From: CAYONP01 sp964405335
GTDB lineage: Bacteria; Armatimonadota; UBA10988
Direction of reading: 5' to 3'
DNA: 64,000 nt
NCBI GenBank assembly: GCA_964405335.1
Contig: CAYONP010000005.1
Span: 1 to 64,000 of the forward strand
Shown here: piece by piece, positions 34,407-44,032 of the stretch
Position numbering within the stretch: the stretch's first letter is position 1
Layout: the number at the start of each line of letters is the position of its first letter
Notes under the pieces: generated by a model
The model's database searches: none
Told to the model about the DNA's origin: nothing
What the model saw: the letters and a program-made list of their open reading frames with translations, nothing else
Program-made: the position numbers and the translations under genes

Positions 34407-37388
34407 TCAACGCACGCGCACCACGATCACCTCATCGGGCCCCAGTCGGCCGACCAGTCGCCGGCCCTCCAGCCGGAGCGACGAGCCCGCGCCGGCGTAG
34501 AGCAAGCGCGACTCGCGCGCGCCCAGCTCGGCGTCGAGCTCGATGGTCGTCGTCCGGTCGCCGCCAGCGGCGTTGAAGACCGTCAGGTAGACCGCGCCCC
34601 GCGCGGGATCGCCGTAGCGCTCGAGCCACACCTCGTCGCGATCGCCGCGGGCCAGCGTGAGCGGCTCCCAGCCGGCGGCGGCGAGCTCGCGGATGACCGG
34701 GATGACGCGCTCGAACAGCGGCCGGTCGCGCTGGTACAACGTGGCGTTGTGCCAGTACGGGTCGTCGGCGGCGTTGTGGCTGAAGAAGCTGGGAAAGACC
34801 GCGTAGAACAGGCAGCGCTCGAAGTAGCGCGTGACCCACTCGGGCCGGAAGCGTGAGTAATCGGTGTTGAGCAGCAGGCAGTAGGGCTTCTGCCGGCACA
34901 TCGCGCGGCGGAACAGCATGTCGGCGTCGCTGTTCGGCTGATACTCACCGCCCGGAGCCCAGTCGGTCTCGATCCCGAGGACATCGAACAGCGGCGCCGC
35001 CGCGGCGAAGCGGCCGAGCACCGCGTTGGCGAAGAAGAGCCTGTCGCGCCCGTGGAGATCGTCGGCCATGGCGCGGCAGAACTCCCAGGTGTGCTGGAAC
35101 CCGTAGGCGCAGACCTGCTTGCCGGCGGTCGTGTAGAGCAGCGGCAGGTCCATGACGCGCCAGTGCTCGCGACGATGGTTCGGCGTCGTCGCGGCCATCT
35201 CGAACGAGTCGATGTAGACGCCGTCGAGCTGCGGCGCGACGCCCTCGAAACGCGTCTCGAACCCGGGGTTGGCGAGCAGGTTCTCGCCACCCTCCTCGCG
35301 CAGCTCGACCTGGTCGAACCAGACCGTGCCGCGGTGGCCGCCGCGCAGCAGCAGGTGGAGCGAGACGCTGCGCACCGGCTTGGTCGGCTCGACCCGCACC
35401 TCGACGCGCTGCCAATCGCGCGCAGCGGGATCGAACGGCGCGACTTGGCCATAGAGCGGCGTGCCGTCGACGTGGCTCAGGTCGAGGTAGAGCGAGAAGT
35501 CGTTGTCCGCCTCGCCGGTGACGCCCTCGGCGCGGCACCAGGCGCTGGCCACGATCGGCCGCGGCTCGGTCTGGTCGAGCACCACACTCTGCCGCGCGCC
35601 CGCGCCGGCCTCGGTCGTGCGGGTGCAGCGGATGGCGCCACTGCCCACGAGGCCGGCGGCCGGCTCGGCGACAAAGCCCGCCTCCCACGCCGCCCAGCCG
35701 CTCAGCACCGGCCGGTCGGCGCGGGCGAAAGCCGCGTCGACGATCGACTGGTTCTGATCGGCTTGGGTCCAGCCCGCGTCGCCACGGGGCAGCTTCGGAT
35801 CGGGGTTGGCGATCCACAGCGCACCATCGGACCAGGGCGCGTCGACGAGATGCCCGACCAGCTCACCGGCAGCGGTGTGGAAGCCCGACGAGAGCGCCGC
35901 CCGGGCGTTTCGCCGGCGCGCATGGCCGTCGTCGGCAGCCTCGGCCGTGAGCTGCGCCAACGCCGCCGCGGCGGTGCGCGGCGTCTCGGGCGGCATCGAC
36001 ATCCAGTAGCTCATCGGCTCGATGTAGACGAAGCTGTCGATGCCCTGCGCCTCGTCGAACGGCACGTTGTTGTCGCCCTCGTGGAACTGGAAGCCGAAGC
36101 TGGCGTGGTTCTGCACCGTGCTGATGTCGGTGAACGGCATCCAGATGCCCTCGCGCGTGACCCGCTTGACGAACAGCTCCGAGTGCAGGTCGTAGTACCG
36201 CTGTAGCGCGGCGCGGAAGCCCCATTCGGGCTCGAAGCGGTAGAGCAGCAGCGAGAAGCTCGCCTCGCCGGGGGTGCGGCTGTCCTGGCTCAGGCCGAGG
36301 TCGAGGCTGGCGAACAGCTCGGCCGTGTCGGCGTTGTAGCCGAGGCGCACATGCTGGGGCCGGTCGAGCCGATAGCCGATCGCCAGCCCACGCGTTGCCG
36401 ACCAGGCGGCGGCGCAGGGATAGCGGCTCATCGAGCCGGTCGCGCCGAGGCCGGTCTCGACCGGGTTCAGATACTCGCCCTCGGCAATCGGCCGGGTGGT
36501 GCGCGGATCGTCGCCCCACTGTCCGCCGCGCAGGTCGACCGCGATCGGCCAGGTGATCGTGATTGCCCGGTCGGCGCCGGTCGTGTCGCGGACGGTGCCC
36601 TCCAAGCGGACCAGACCGGCCTCCATGGTCAATGTCTGCCTCAGCTCGAGACCGAGTTCGGCGCAGGTGCCGTGGAGCAGGTCGGGCTCCGGCTCCTGGT
36701 CGCGCACGTAGTGCGGGACAAGGAAGTCGCTGCCGGCGGCCACGTCGCGGAGCTGCAGCCGGTAGGTCAGCCAGTCGATCTCCTCGGCCGGCGGCGCGAG
36801 CAGCTCGGCCGGCCGTTCGATCGCCACGCCGTCGAAGCTCACCGCGCCGGCCGGCAGGTCGAGCTGCTTGAGGCTGAAGTCGTCGAACCAGACCACGCCG
36901 CGGTGTCCGCGAAAGAGGCCGTAGAAGGTCAGCCGCGCAATCGGCTTGGACGGCACCAGGCTGACCTCACGGTACTCCCAGTCGTGCGTGCCGACACTGA
37001 AGTTGGCCGTCTGGCCCCACAGGTGCGTGCCGTCGGCATAGTCGATGTCGACGTAAAGGCTGTAGCCGCTGGTCGGACTGCCGTCGACGCCCTCGGCGCG
37101 GCTCCACCCGCCGGCGACCACCGGCAGCGGCCTGATCTGGTTCAGCTCGACCGTCTGTGCGGCGCCGCGCTGCTCGTGTTCGTCGGTCGAGGCACAGCGC
37201 GCGCCGCGACCGGTGCGCCCCTCGTCGACCAGCTCGTAGCCGAGCTCCCACGGCTGCCAGCCCTCGTCGCCGGCGGTGAACGAGCCGTTGCGGGCCAGCT
37301 CGCGGGCGTTCGCGTCGGCGCGGATCACTCGCTTGGCCACCGTCGACGCCGGCGCGGCCAAGAGCGCGGCCAGCAGGCAGGCGATCAT
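34407..37388 (-). CDS. Large exported glycoside-hydrolase-like protein with two galactose-binding-like modules
   Basis: A 993-residue protein starting at ATG 37388 after ggaggatagc, one base after the upstream gene's stop. A signal-like start (IACLLAALLAAPAST) is followed by a jelly-roll module at about residues 30-165 (WGQTANFSVGTHDWEYREV; FRGHRGVVWFDDFSL). A second, clearly related module lies at about 555-700 (YGQVAPFDPAARDWQRVEV; RGGHRGTVWFDQVEL). The remainder looks like a TIM-barrel hydrolase interrupted by that second module. LDGVYIDSFEMA near 725 carries a strand-end Asp/Glu pair suitable for catalysis, and a beta-domain ends the protein. I cannot name the GH family. Confidence 0.7.
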   Translation of the reverse strand: MIACLLAALLAAPASTVAKRVIRADANARELARNGSFTAGDEGWQPWELGYELVDEGRTGRGARCASTDEHEQRGAAQTVELNQIRPLPVVAGGWSRAEGVDGSPTSGYSLYVDIDYADGTHLWGQTANFSVGTHDWEYREVSLVPSKPIARLTFYGLFRGHRGVVWFDDFSLKQLDLPAGAVSFDGVAIERPAELLAPPAEEIDWLTYRLQLRDVAAGSDFLVPHYVRDQEPEPDLLHGTCAELGLELRQTLTMEAGLVRLEGTVRDTTGADRAITITWPIAVDLRGGQWGDDPRTTRPIAEGEYLNPVETGLGATGSMSRYPCAAAWSATRGLAIGYRLDRPQHVRLGYNADTAELFASLDLGLSQDSRTPGEASFSLLLYRFEPEWGFRAALQRYYDLHSELFVKRVTREGIWMPFTDISTVQNHASFGFQFHEGDNNVPFDEAQGIDSFVYIEPMSYWMSMPPETPRTAAAALAQLTAEAADDGHARRRNARAALSSGFHTAAGELVGHLVDAPWSDGALWIANPDPKLPRGDAGWTQADQNQSIVDAAFARADRPVLSGWAAWEAGFVAEPAAGLVGSGAIRCTRTTEAGAGARQSVVLDQTEPRPIVASAWCRAEGVTGEADNDFSLYLDLSHVDGTPLYGQVAPFDPAARDWQRVEVRVEPTKPVRSVSLHLLLRGGHRGTVWFDQVELREEGGENLLANPGFETRFEGVAPQLDGVYIDSFEMAATTPNHRREHWRVMDLPLLYTTAGKQVCAYGFQHTWEFCRAMADDLHGRDRLFFANAVLGRFAAAAPLFDVLGIETDWAPGGEYQPNSDADMLFRRAMCRQKPYCLLLNTDYSRFRPEWVTRYFERCLFYAVFPSFFSHNAADDPYWHNATLYQRDRPLFERVIPVIRELAAAGWEPLTLARGDRDEVWLERYGDPARGAVYLTVFNAAGGDRTTTIELDAELGARESRLLYAGAGSSLRLEGRRLVGRLGPDEVIVVRVR

Positions 37389-37389
37389 G

Positions 37390-38961
37390 CTATCCTCCCG
37401 GCTCGTAGCCCCACCCGGCGAACCGCGCCGGGCCCGTGGCGCGAAAGCCGAGCACCCCGCGGCGCGTGTTGTTCGTGTCGCTCACGTAGACCTGGGTCGA
37501 CTCGGCCAGTACCGCGCCGGCGGCGTCGCGGACCCGGATCTGGACCCGGTCGGTGACCACGATGCCCTCGAAGCGGTAGACCCGGCCCGGCTCGAGCCGG
37601 AGCGCATCGCTGTGCCACAGGACCCGGCCGTCAAGCGATTCGAGCCGCAGCTCGTCGCCCAGCGTACAGGCGAAGCCGGCGGCCAGCGACCCAGCGGCCT
37701 GGAACAGCAGTGAGACCGAGCCGGTGCCCTCGCCCGCCTCGACCTCCGTCGTCCAGACCCCCTGCACGCCCTCGGTGGCCAGGTGCAGCGCGGTGCCCTC
37801 GCCGGCGACCCGCAGGTCGCCGTCGCGGCTCCACTCGCCCGCCACCGCACGCCAGCCGTCGCCCAGCGTCGACTCGGGCGCGGCCGAGCTCGCCGCCTGC
37901 CCGAACTCCCAGAACGTGCCGGTGCCGTGCCAGATCATGAAGCCCAGCCCGCCGGCGCGGCCGCGCTCTTCCGGCAACAGCTCGAACGGCGGGCTGGCGG
38001 CCAGCTCGGCGCCGTCGGCCGAGAGCAGCCGCACGCGCACCTGGTCGCCGGCGATGGTCGCCTCGAGCTGGTATTCGGTGTCGTACTGCCAGACGCCCTG
38101 TGGCGACGACCAGAGCGCGGTCATCGGCAGCCGATAGAGCATCAGCCCGCCGTTGCCCCAGGTGCCGCCGAGCCAGCAGTTGAAGCCGCGCAGCAGCTCC
38201 GGATCGATACCGAACAGCAGGCCCGCGCCGCCGGCGCCCGGATCGACCTTGACCCGGCAGCGCCAGGTGCCTTCGGCGCCGCCCAGGCCGAGGTTGACCG
38301 CGGTGCTCCGCTCAACGGCGGCGATCTGCCGCAGCCCCTGCTGTTCCGGCGTCAGCCAGCGCCACTCGCCGGCCACGCCGCCCTCGCCGACCACGCGCCA
38401 ATCGGTGCCCTCGCCGTGCCGCAGGCGGAGCTTGTTCGGCGCATCGGGCACCAGCGGCGAGAGCGGCTCGGCCACCTGCTCCCAGTTGTAGAACCGCGCC
38501 CGGCGCGTGCCCGGCAGGAGCGCCAGTTGCCCGGCGGCGGCGGTCTGCGCCGCCGGCACGTCGAGCCAGTCGCTCTGGCTCTGCAGCTCGCCGCGCTGGT
38601 CGAACATCTGGACCCGGATGCGCCCCGGCTCGATCACCGCCTCGAGCGTGTAGGGCGTGTAGTAGAGGCTCGGCGCGTAGTCGTCGGCCCAGAGCACCTC
38701 GCCGGCGGCGTCGCTGAGCCGAAACCCACCGCCGAGGGTGAGCCGCCAGCCGCGGCCGAGCGCGGCGTCGGTTTGGACCGCGATGCCGGCCTCGGCCGCG
38801 CCGGGTCCGCACTCGACGACCGCCCGCCAGCAGCCGCCGGCGGCGCTGCCGTCGAGCAGCAGCGGCCCGGCCTCGGGCGCGAGCTCGAGCAGCATCGCCC
38901 CGCCGGCGGTCAGGCCGGGCGCGGCGGTCAGCGTCAGGGCGGCCAGCCACATGGCAACCAT
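37390..38961 (-). CDS. Secreted protein of three lectin-like (concanavalin-fold) modules
   Basis: A 523-residue protein; the ATG at 38961 follows aggaaagcg and lies eight bases after the oxidoreductase stop. The signal peptide is MWLAALTLTAAPGLTAGG. Three modules of about 150 residues share DxxGxL/I...W-x-D and RFYNWEQ or RFAGWGYE endings, and resemble those in the 1457-residue protein at 23300-27673 (for example WRVVGEGGVAGEWRWL and WRAVAGEWSRDGDLRVAGEG). No active-site residues are visible. Coupling with the neighbouring hydrolase suggests glycan binding. Confidence 0.65.
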   Translation of the reverse strand: MVAMWLAALTLTAAPGLTAGGAMLLELAPEAGPLLLDGSAAGGCWRAVVECGPGAAEAGIAVQTDAALGRGWRLTLGGGFRLSDAAGEVLWADDYAPSLYYTPYTLEAVIEPGRIRVQMFDQRGELQSQSDWLDVPAAQTAAAGQLALLPGTRRARFYNWEQVAEPLSPLVPDAPNKLRLRHGEGTDWRVVGEGGVAGEWRWLTPEQQGLRQIAAVERSTAVNLGLGGAEGTWRCRVKVDPGAGGAGLLFGIDPELLRGFNCWLGGTWGNGGLMLYRLPMTALWSSPQGVWQYDTEYQLEATIAGDQVRVRLLSADGAELAASPPFELLPEERGRAGGLGFMIWHGTGTFWEFGQAASSAAPESTLGDGWRAVAGEWSRDGDLRVAGEGTALHLATEGVQGVWTTEVEAGEGTGSVSLLFQAAGSLAAGFACTLGDELRLESLDGRVLWHSDALRLEPGRVYRFEGIVVTDRVQIRVRDAAGAVLAESTQVYVSDTNNTRRGVLGFRATGPARFAGWGYEPGG

Positions 38962-38969
38962 CGCTTTCC

Positions 38970-40166
38970 TCACGCCGGATCGAAGCTGGGGATGTCGAGC
39001 AGCTCGCCGCCGCGGCGGCTCGATTCGTTGGCGATGATGCCCGGCACGGTCATCGCCAGCGCTTCGTAGAGGTTGACCTCCGGCTCGCGTTGCTCGACCA
39101 GCGCCATGACGAACTCGTGGGTCAGAAACGGGTGCGACCGCCCGTGCCCCGTGTCGCGGCGCATCAGCGGCGGGACCATGTGCCAGTAGTCGGGCAGCTC
39201 GCCGAGCGTGGTGCCGTCGGCGAGCAGCAGCCGGTGCGGCTGCCCGCCCGAGCCGGCCATGTAATAGGTGCCCTGGTCGCCGATCCACTGCGCCCGTTCG
39301 CCGTGGGCGTTGAGGTGCCAGCAGACGTTGCCCCGGAAGGCGTGCCCGCCGCTGGTCCGGAACATCGCCACCTGGCTTTGGAACGGGTTCTGGTAGTCGT
39401 TGTTGTCGGCCCGAAAGGCCTCGTCATCGCCGCCGAGGCCGACGCAGCTCACCTGCGTCAGCCGCTCGCCGGTGACGCTGACCAGGAACGAGGTGGTGTG
39501 GGTCGGGTAGAGCATCGGGGTCAGGCCCCAGCGCCAGGTGCGCTGGCCGTCGCGCAGGAACAGCCCCTCGCGCTCGGCTCCGCGGAAGGGATGGTAATAC
39601 TCGCCCTCGACATAGAGCAGCTCGCCGAACAGCCCGTCCTGATAGAGCCGCTTGGCGGTGATGGTCTCCCAGCGGTAGTGGCTGGTCTCGGCCATCATGT
39701 AGGTCAGGCCGGTGCGCTCTTTGACCGCTTTCAGCTCGCGCGCCTCGTCGAGCGTGAGGCAGGCCGGCACGGCGCTGATCACATGCTTGCCGTGGGCAAA
39801 GCAGTCGAGCACGTGGCGGGCATGGTCGGGCGCGCCGGTGAAGACGGCCACCGCCTCGACCTGCGGGTCGGTGACCAGCACCTCGAGCGACGGGTAGCTC
39901 CGCTCGCAGCCATAGACCTGCTGCAGCCGTATGTTGCGCTCGGGGATCAGGTCGCTGACGGCATAGACCTCGCAGTTCGGGTGCTCGTGCCAGTGGAAGC
40001 TGCAGCCGAACCCGCCGCCGACCACACCGATGCGGATCTTGCGGTCGGAGGTCTGTTCCCAGGTCGGCATCGCCGCCGCCAGCCGCGGTCCGAGCGCCAG
40101 GCCGGCGGCGGCGGCGCCGACCTGCAGGAAGGTCCGACGAGTGACAGCGGTCGACGGCTCGGGCAT
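38970..40166 (-). CDS. Tat-exported Gfo/Idh/MocA-family oxidoreductase lacking the EKP motif
   Basis: A 398-residue protein with a Tat signal (TRRTFLQVGAAAAGLALG). The nucleotide-binding motif GVVGGGFGC is present, followed by VTDPQVEAVAVFTGAPDHA, the usual early Rossmann sequence. Where most family members have EKP, this one reads SAVPACLTLDEAREL, so the conserved lysine is missing. The C-terminal sheet domain has TSHYRWETITAKRLY and later HGRSHPFLTHEF. Family members oxidise or reduce sugars with NAD(P). Loss of the lysine may alter or remove catalysis, though such variants exist. It heads the minus-strand run towards 34407. Confidence 0.88.
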   Translation of the reverse strand: MPEPSTAVTRRTFLQVGAAAAGLALGPRLAAAMPTWEQTSDRKIRIGVVGGGFGCSFHWHEHPNCEVYAVSDLIPERNIRLQQVYGCERSYPSLEVLVTDPQVEAVAVFTGAPDHARHVLDCFAHGKHVISAVPACLTLDEARELKAVKERTGLTYMMAETSHYRWETITAKRLYQDGLFGELLYVEGEYYHPFRGAEREGLFLRDGQRTWRWGLTPMLYPTHTTSFLVSVTGERLTQVSCVGLGGDDEAFRADNNDYQNPFQSQVAMFRTSGGHAFRGNVCWHLNAHGERAQWIGDQGTYYMAGSGGQPHRLLLADGTTLGELPDYWHMVPPLMRRDTGHGRSHPFLTHEFVMALVEQREPEVNLYEALAMTVPGIIANESSRRGGELLDIPSFDPA

Positions 40167-40212
40167 GACTCACTCCGCGGGGAGTTTTGGCCGGCCCGAG
40201 GCGGCTTCCCTC

Positions 40213-41076
40213 CTACTCGTCCGCGGGCTGCTCCGGCAGCGGCACAGTCGGCTCGCCGGTCACGGTCAGGCTCGAGTTGAGGCTGACCTTGAGCGTGTCG
40301 ACCACCAGCGCATCGCAGGTCAGGTTGCCCCCCGTGACGACCTCGAGGCGCGACAGCGGCGCGTAGACCAGGCCGTCGAGCGTGGCGTGCCCTTTCCAGA
40401 AGATCGCCGCCGTCTTCCGGCTGGTCGAACCGAACACCACGCCGGCCAACGGCCCCTCGGTCGGCGCGCTCAACTCGAGGCGGCTCTGCTCGCCGCTGAA
40501 GCTCAGCGAGCCCGGATTGTCGCCGACGAAGAGCAGCGTCACGCCCTCGCCTTGGATCACCGTGTCGCGCGGCACCCACAGGTCGCCGTCGACAAAGGCA
40601 TAGAGACCCGGCGCGAGAGTGATCTCCGAATCGCCACCGACGGTCAGGCCGCCGTAGTAGACGCCGGGTTGGAGGGTCAGCCGCAGCTCGTCGTCGAGCC
40701 AGACGCGTTCGTTCGAGCGGACTTCGTCGATCGCCGGCACCTGGAGGAAGGCATACGGGTTGTCCATCACCCCGACCTGCACCGGCTGCGGGTCGATGCG
40801 GTGGCCATGCCAGGCCATGCCGCCGACCATGCCGATGGTCCCGTCCTCGGCCACCAGCGTGCCGCGGCCCATGAACAGGCCGTGCACGTGCGAGCTGTTG
40901 ACCTGCACGTCGCCGTGCTCGACGGTCAGCACCGCGTCGCCGTCCACCAGCAGGGCCATGGCCGTGTCGTCGGCGTTGAGGACCAGCACCGGCGGAGCGG
41001 TGACGAACCGCTGCCCCGCGGCGGCAACGGCCGCGGACACGAGCAGGAATGCGAGCCCATAGCGCGCCCAGAACAT
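40213..41076 (-). CDS. Exported beta-helix-like protein (TadG-associated type)
   Basis: A 287-residue protein with a signal peptide (YGLAFLLVSAAVAAAGQ). The sequence DGDAVLTVEHGDVQVNSSHV and then PGVYYGGLTVGGDSEITLAP recalls the short beta-helix segments found in Flp-pilus TadG-like proteins. IQGEGVTLLFVGDNPGSLSF and GPLAGVVFGS fit the same pattern. No TadG von Willebrand domain is present. It lies 46 bases before the Gfo/Idh/MocA start and 70 bases after GH95, on the same strand. Surface display is likely, function unknown. Confidence 0.6.
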   Translation of the reverse strand: MFWARYGLAFLLVSAAVAAAGQRFVTAPPVLVLNADDTAMALLVDGDAVLTVEHGDVQVNSSHVHGLFMGRGTLVAEDGTIGMVGGMAWHGHRIDPQPVQVGVMDNPYAFLQVPAIDEVRSNERVWLDDELRLTLQPGVYYGGLTVGGDSEITLAPGLYAFVDGDLWVPRDTVIQGEGVTLLFVGDNPGSLSFSGEQSRLELSAPTEGPLAGVVFGSTSRKTAAIFWKGHATLDGLVYAPLSRLEVVTGGNLTCDALVVDTLKVSLNSSLTVTGEPTVPLPEQPADE

Positions 41077-41146
41077 GGCGGTTCACCCGTGCCGCGCCCG
41101 CGGCATAGCGCGATTCTGCGGTCGCGCCGTCGTCTCGTCAACCGCC

Positions 41147-43963
41147 TCACGGTGCGAGCGAATAGACCCCGCCGGCGACCGTTTCGAGGCTTACCAGCCC
41201 GCCGTCGGGCCGGCGCACGCGGCACGGCCCGCCGCGGTCGCTGCGGATGACCGCACCGGCCAGACGCCCGTCGCGCCAGGCCAGGTCGACCTCGAACCCG
41301 CCGCGCGCGCGCAGGCCGCGGACTTCGCCCGTCGGCCAGGTCGACGGCAGCGCCGGCAGCAGCCGGATCTCGCCCAACTGGCTCTGGACCAGCAGCTCGC
41401 AGACCGCCGCGGTGGCGCCGAAGTTGCCGTCGATCTGGAAGATGTGCGGCGGGTGGAGGTCGAACAGGTTGGCCTCGGTGCTCTTGGCCAGCAGGTTGAG
41501 CAGCCCCTCGGCGGCCCGGTCGCCCTCGCCCAGGCGGGCCCAGAAAGCGCAGATCCAGGCCTGGCTCCAGCCGGTGTGCCCGCCGCCGTGTGCCAACCGG
41601 CGCTCCAGGCTCCGCCGAGCGGCGGCCAGCAGCGCCTCGTTGCCCGGCCGCAGCAGCTCGTCGCCGGGGTGCAGGGCAAACAGGTGCGAGAGGTGCCGGT
41701 GGCCCGGCTCCGGCTCGTCGAAGTCCTCCGGCCACTCCTGCAACTGGCCGTGCCGGCCAATCCGCATCGGCGTCAGCCGCGCACGGGCGGCGGCTAGCTC
41801 GGCGGCAAGATCCGGCTCGATGTCCAGCACGCGCGCCGCCTCGAGCACATGGTCGAACAGGCTGCCGATCAGTTGCTGGTCCATGGTCGGACCGAGGCAG
41901 AGGTTGGCCTGCGCGCCGTCGGCCGTGCGGAAGCTGTTCTCGGGCGAGACGCTCGGCCCGCCGCGCAGCAGCCCAGTGCGCGGATCCTCGACCGTCCAGT
42001 CGAGACAGAACTCGGCCGCGCCACGCAAGATGGGCCAGGCAAAGCGGCGCAGCCAGGCCTCGTCGCGGGTGAACTCGTAGTGGTCCCACAGGTGCTCGCA
42101 GAGCCACACCCCGCCGGTCGGCCAGCAGCCCCAGCCGACGCCCCAGCCGGGCGCGGTGTAGCCCCACACGTTGGTGATGGTGTGCGCGGTCCAGCCCCGC
42201 GCGCCGTACATCGTCCGCGCCGTCCGGCCGCCCGGCTCGACCAGGCTGGCGATCAGCTCGAACAGCGGCTCGGCGCAGTCGCTCAGGTTGGCCGTTTCGG
42301 CCGGCCAGTAGTTCATCTGCAGGTTGATGTTCAGGTGGTAATCGCTGTGCCAGGCCGGCCGCAGCTCGTGGCACCAGAGGCCCTGTAGGTTGGCCGGCAG
42401 GCTGCCCGGCCGTGACGAGGCGAGCAGCAGGTAGCGGCCGTACTGCGCATGGAGCGCGACCAACCCCGGATCATCGCCGCCGGCACGCACCGCGGCGAGG
42501 CGTTCATCGGTCGGCAACGCGTCCTGGGCGGAGTGGCCGAGCTCGAGGTGGAAGCGGTCCATCGCCGCCTGATGCTCGGCCACGGCCGGGTTGCGCAGCG
42601 CCTGATAGGCCTTGGCCGCGGCGCGGTCGACTTGCCCCTGCGCCGCGGCGGCCGGCTCGGCCTCGCGAAAGCCCGTCGCCGCGGCGATCACGATGGTCGC
42701 CGCATCGGCGCCGTCGACCACCAGCGTGGCGCCCTCGGCGCGCAGCGTGCCGCCCTCGGGGACGATCCGCGCCCGGGCGGCGAAGCGCATCCCCGCCCCG
42801 CCGTCGCAGGCGCCGTCGAGGGTGAGGGTGTCGCCCGCCGCGCCGGCCGTCGCATCCGCCTCGCGCGACAGACCGGCGGCGAAGGTGAGTCGCCCCGGCC
42901 GATCGCAACTCAGTCGCAGCACCAGCACCCCGTCGGGCGCCGAGGCGAACAGCTCGCGGGTGAACCGCGCCCCGCCGGCGAGATACTCGACCCGCGCCAG
43001 GCCGCGCCGCAGGTCGAGCGTGCGGACGTAGTCGTCGACCCGTTCGGGTTGGTCGGCGAAGGTGAGGGTCAGGTCACCGAGGGTCTGGAATGTGGTGTGA
43101 TAGACCCCGTCAAACCCGCCGCCGAGGTTGGTCAAGTGCTGCTGCGCCAGGCCTTGCGCCTCGGTATAGCGGCCGTCGAGCAGCAGCGCGCGGATCTCCG
43201 GCAGATGCTCGAGCGCCGCCGGGTTGTCGGCCTCGGCCGGCCCGCCCGACCAGAGGCTGTCCTCGTTGAGCTGCAGTCGCTCGATTTCGAGCCCGCCGTG
43301 GGGCATCGCCCCCAGCCGACCGTTGCCGACCGGCAGCGCGGCGAACCAGTCCTCGGCCGGGGCGCGGTACCACAGCGTCAGTGGCTCCGCCGGCGGGCGC
43401 TGTCGGCCGGCGACGATGGTCCGCGGCCGGCCCGCCGGCCGGCCCGCCGCCGCGCGATACTGCTCCGCGGCCATGGCCAACTCTCCTTGCGCGAGTGACG
43501 CCCACCGCGGGTCGTCGCCGAGCCGGAACTGCCACTCGCCCGCCAGCTCCAGCTCGCCGCGCGGGCCGACCAGCCGCAGCGGCCCGGCGGTGATGCCGCC
43601 CGAGCCGCCGGCATCGTAGACCCGCACGGCAATCAGGTTGTCCTCGCCGAACCGCCACCCGGCCGCCGGCACGCGATACTCACGCTGCGCCTGCCAGGCC
43701 GTCCGCGCGTCGGGCGGCATCGTCCCCGTGGCGCCGACCAGCGCACCATTGACGTAGGTCTCGTCGCAGTCATCGATCTGGCCGAGCCGGAGGGTCAGGT
43801 CGGCGCCGGCCCAGTCGGCCGGCAGGTGGACGAAGCAGCGGTACCAGGCGAAGCCGTCATGGCTGCGCTGTGCGGCCGGCAGCACCTGGCTCCAGTCGCC
43901 GGGCACCGGCACCAGCGACCAGTCGGGTCCGGCGAGCAGGATGCAGAGGGCAAGGGTGGTCAT
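41147..43963 (-). CDS. GH95 alpha-L-fucosidase with N-terminal jelly-roll domain
   Basis: A 938-residue exported glycosidase that removes alpha-L-fucose (some members L-galactose). It starts at ATG 43963 with a short signal (TTLALCILLAG); a GTG at 43978 is possible. Residues about 20-190 form a GH2-like sugar-binding sandwich with FVHLPADW and YVNGALVGATG. The GH95 body follows: PVGNGRLGAMPHGG, LNEDSLWSGG, YHLNINLQMNYWPAE (the two active-site Asn), QLQEWPEDFDEPEPGHRHLS (the general acid Glu), and HIFQIDGNFGATAAV (the Asp). It is divergent from the ECF operon. Confidence 0.93.
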   Translation of the reverse strand: MTTLALCILLAGPDWSLVPVPGDWSQVLPAAQRSHDGFAWYRCFVHLPADWAGADLTLRLGQIDDCDETYVNGALVGATGTMPPDARTAWQAQREYRVPAAGWRFGEDNLIAVRVYDAGGSGGITAGPLRLVGPRGELELAGEWQFRLGDDPRWASLAQGELAMAAEQYRAAAGRPAGRPRTIVAGRQRPPAEPLTLWYRAPAEDWFAALPVGNGRLGAMPHGGLEIERLQLNEDSLWSGGPAEADNPAALEHLPEIRALLLDGRYTEAQGLAQQHLTNLGGGFDGVYHTTFQTLGDLTLTFADQPERVDDYVRTLDLRRGLARVEYLAGGARFTRELFASAPDGVLVLRLSCDRPGRLTFAAGLSREADATAGAAGDTLTLDGACDGGAGMRFAARARIVPEGGTLRAEGATLVVDGADAATIVIAAATGFREAEPAAAAQGQVDRAAAKAYQALRNPAVAEHQAAMDRFHLELGHSAQDALPTDERLAAVRAGGDDPGLVALHAQYGRYLLLASSRPGSLPANLQGLWCHELRPAWHSDYHLNINLQMNYWPAETANLSDCAEPLFELIASLVEPGGRTARTMYGARGWTAHTITNVWGYTAPGWGVGWGCWPTGGVWLCEHLWDHYEFTRDEAWLRRFAWPILRGAAEFCLDWTVEDPRTGLLRGGPSVSPENSFRTADGAQANLCLGPTMDQQLIGSLFDHVLEAARVLDIEPDLAAELAAARARLTPMRIGRHGQLQEWPEDFDEPEPGHRHLSHLFALHPGDELLRPGNEALLAAARRSLERRLAHGGGHTGWSQAWICAFWARLGEGDRAAEGLLNLLAKSTEANLFDLHPPHIFQIDGNFGATAAVCELLVQSQLGEIRLLPALPSTWPTGEVRGLRARGGFEVDLAWRDGRLAGAVIRSDRGGPCRVRRPDGGLVSLETVAGGVYSLAP

Positions 43964-44032
43964 CGCGGCACGATGCACCGGCGGCGGCGGAATCCCTCCG
44001 ACAGGACTCTCGCAAATCCATTGCAGAAAAGT

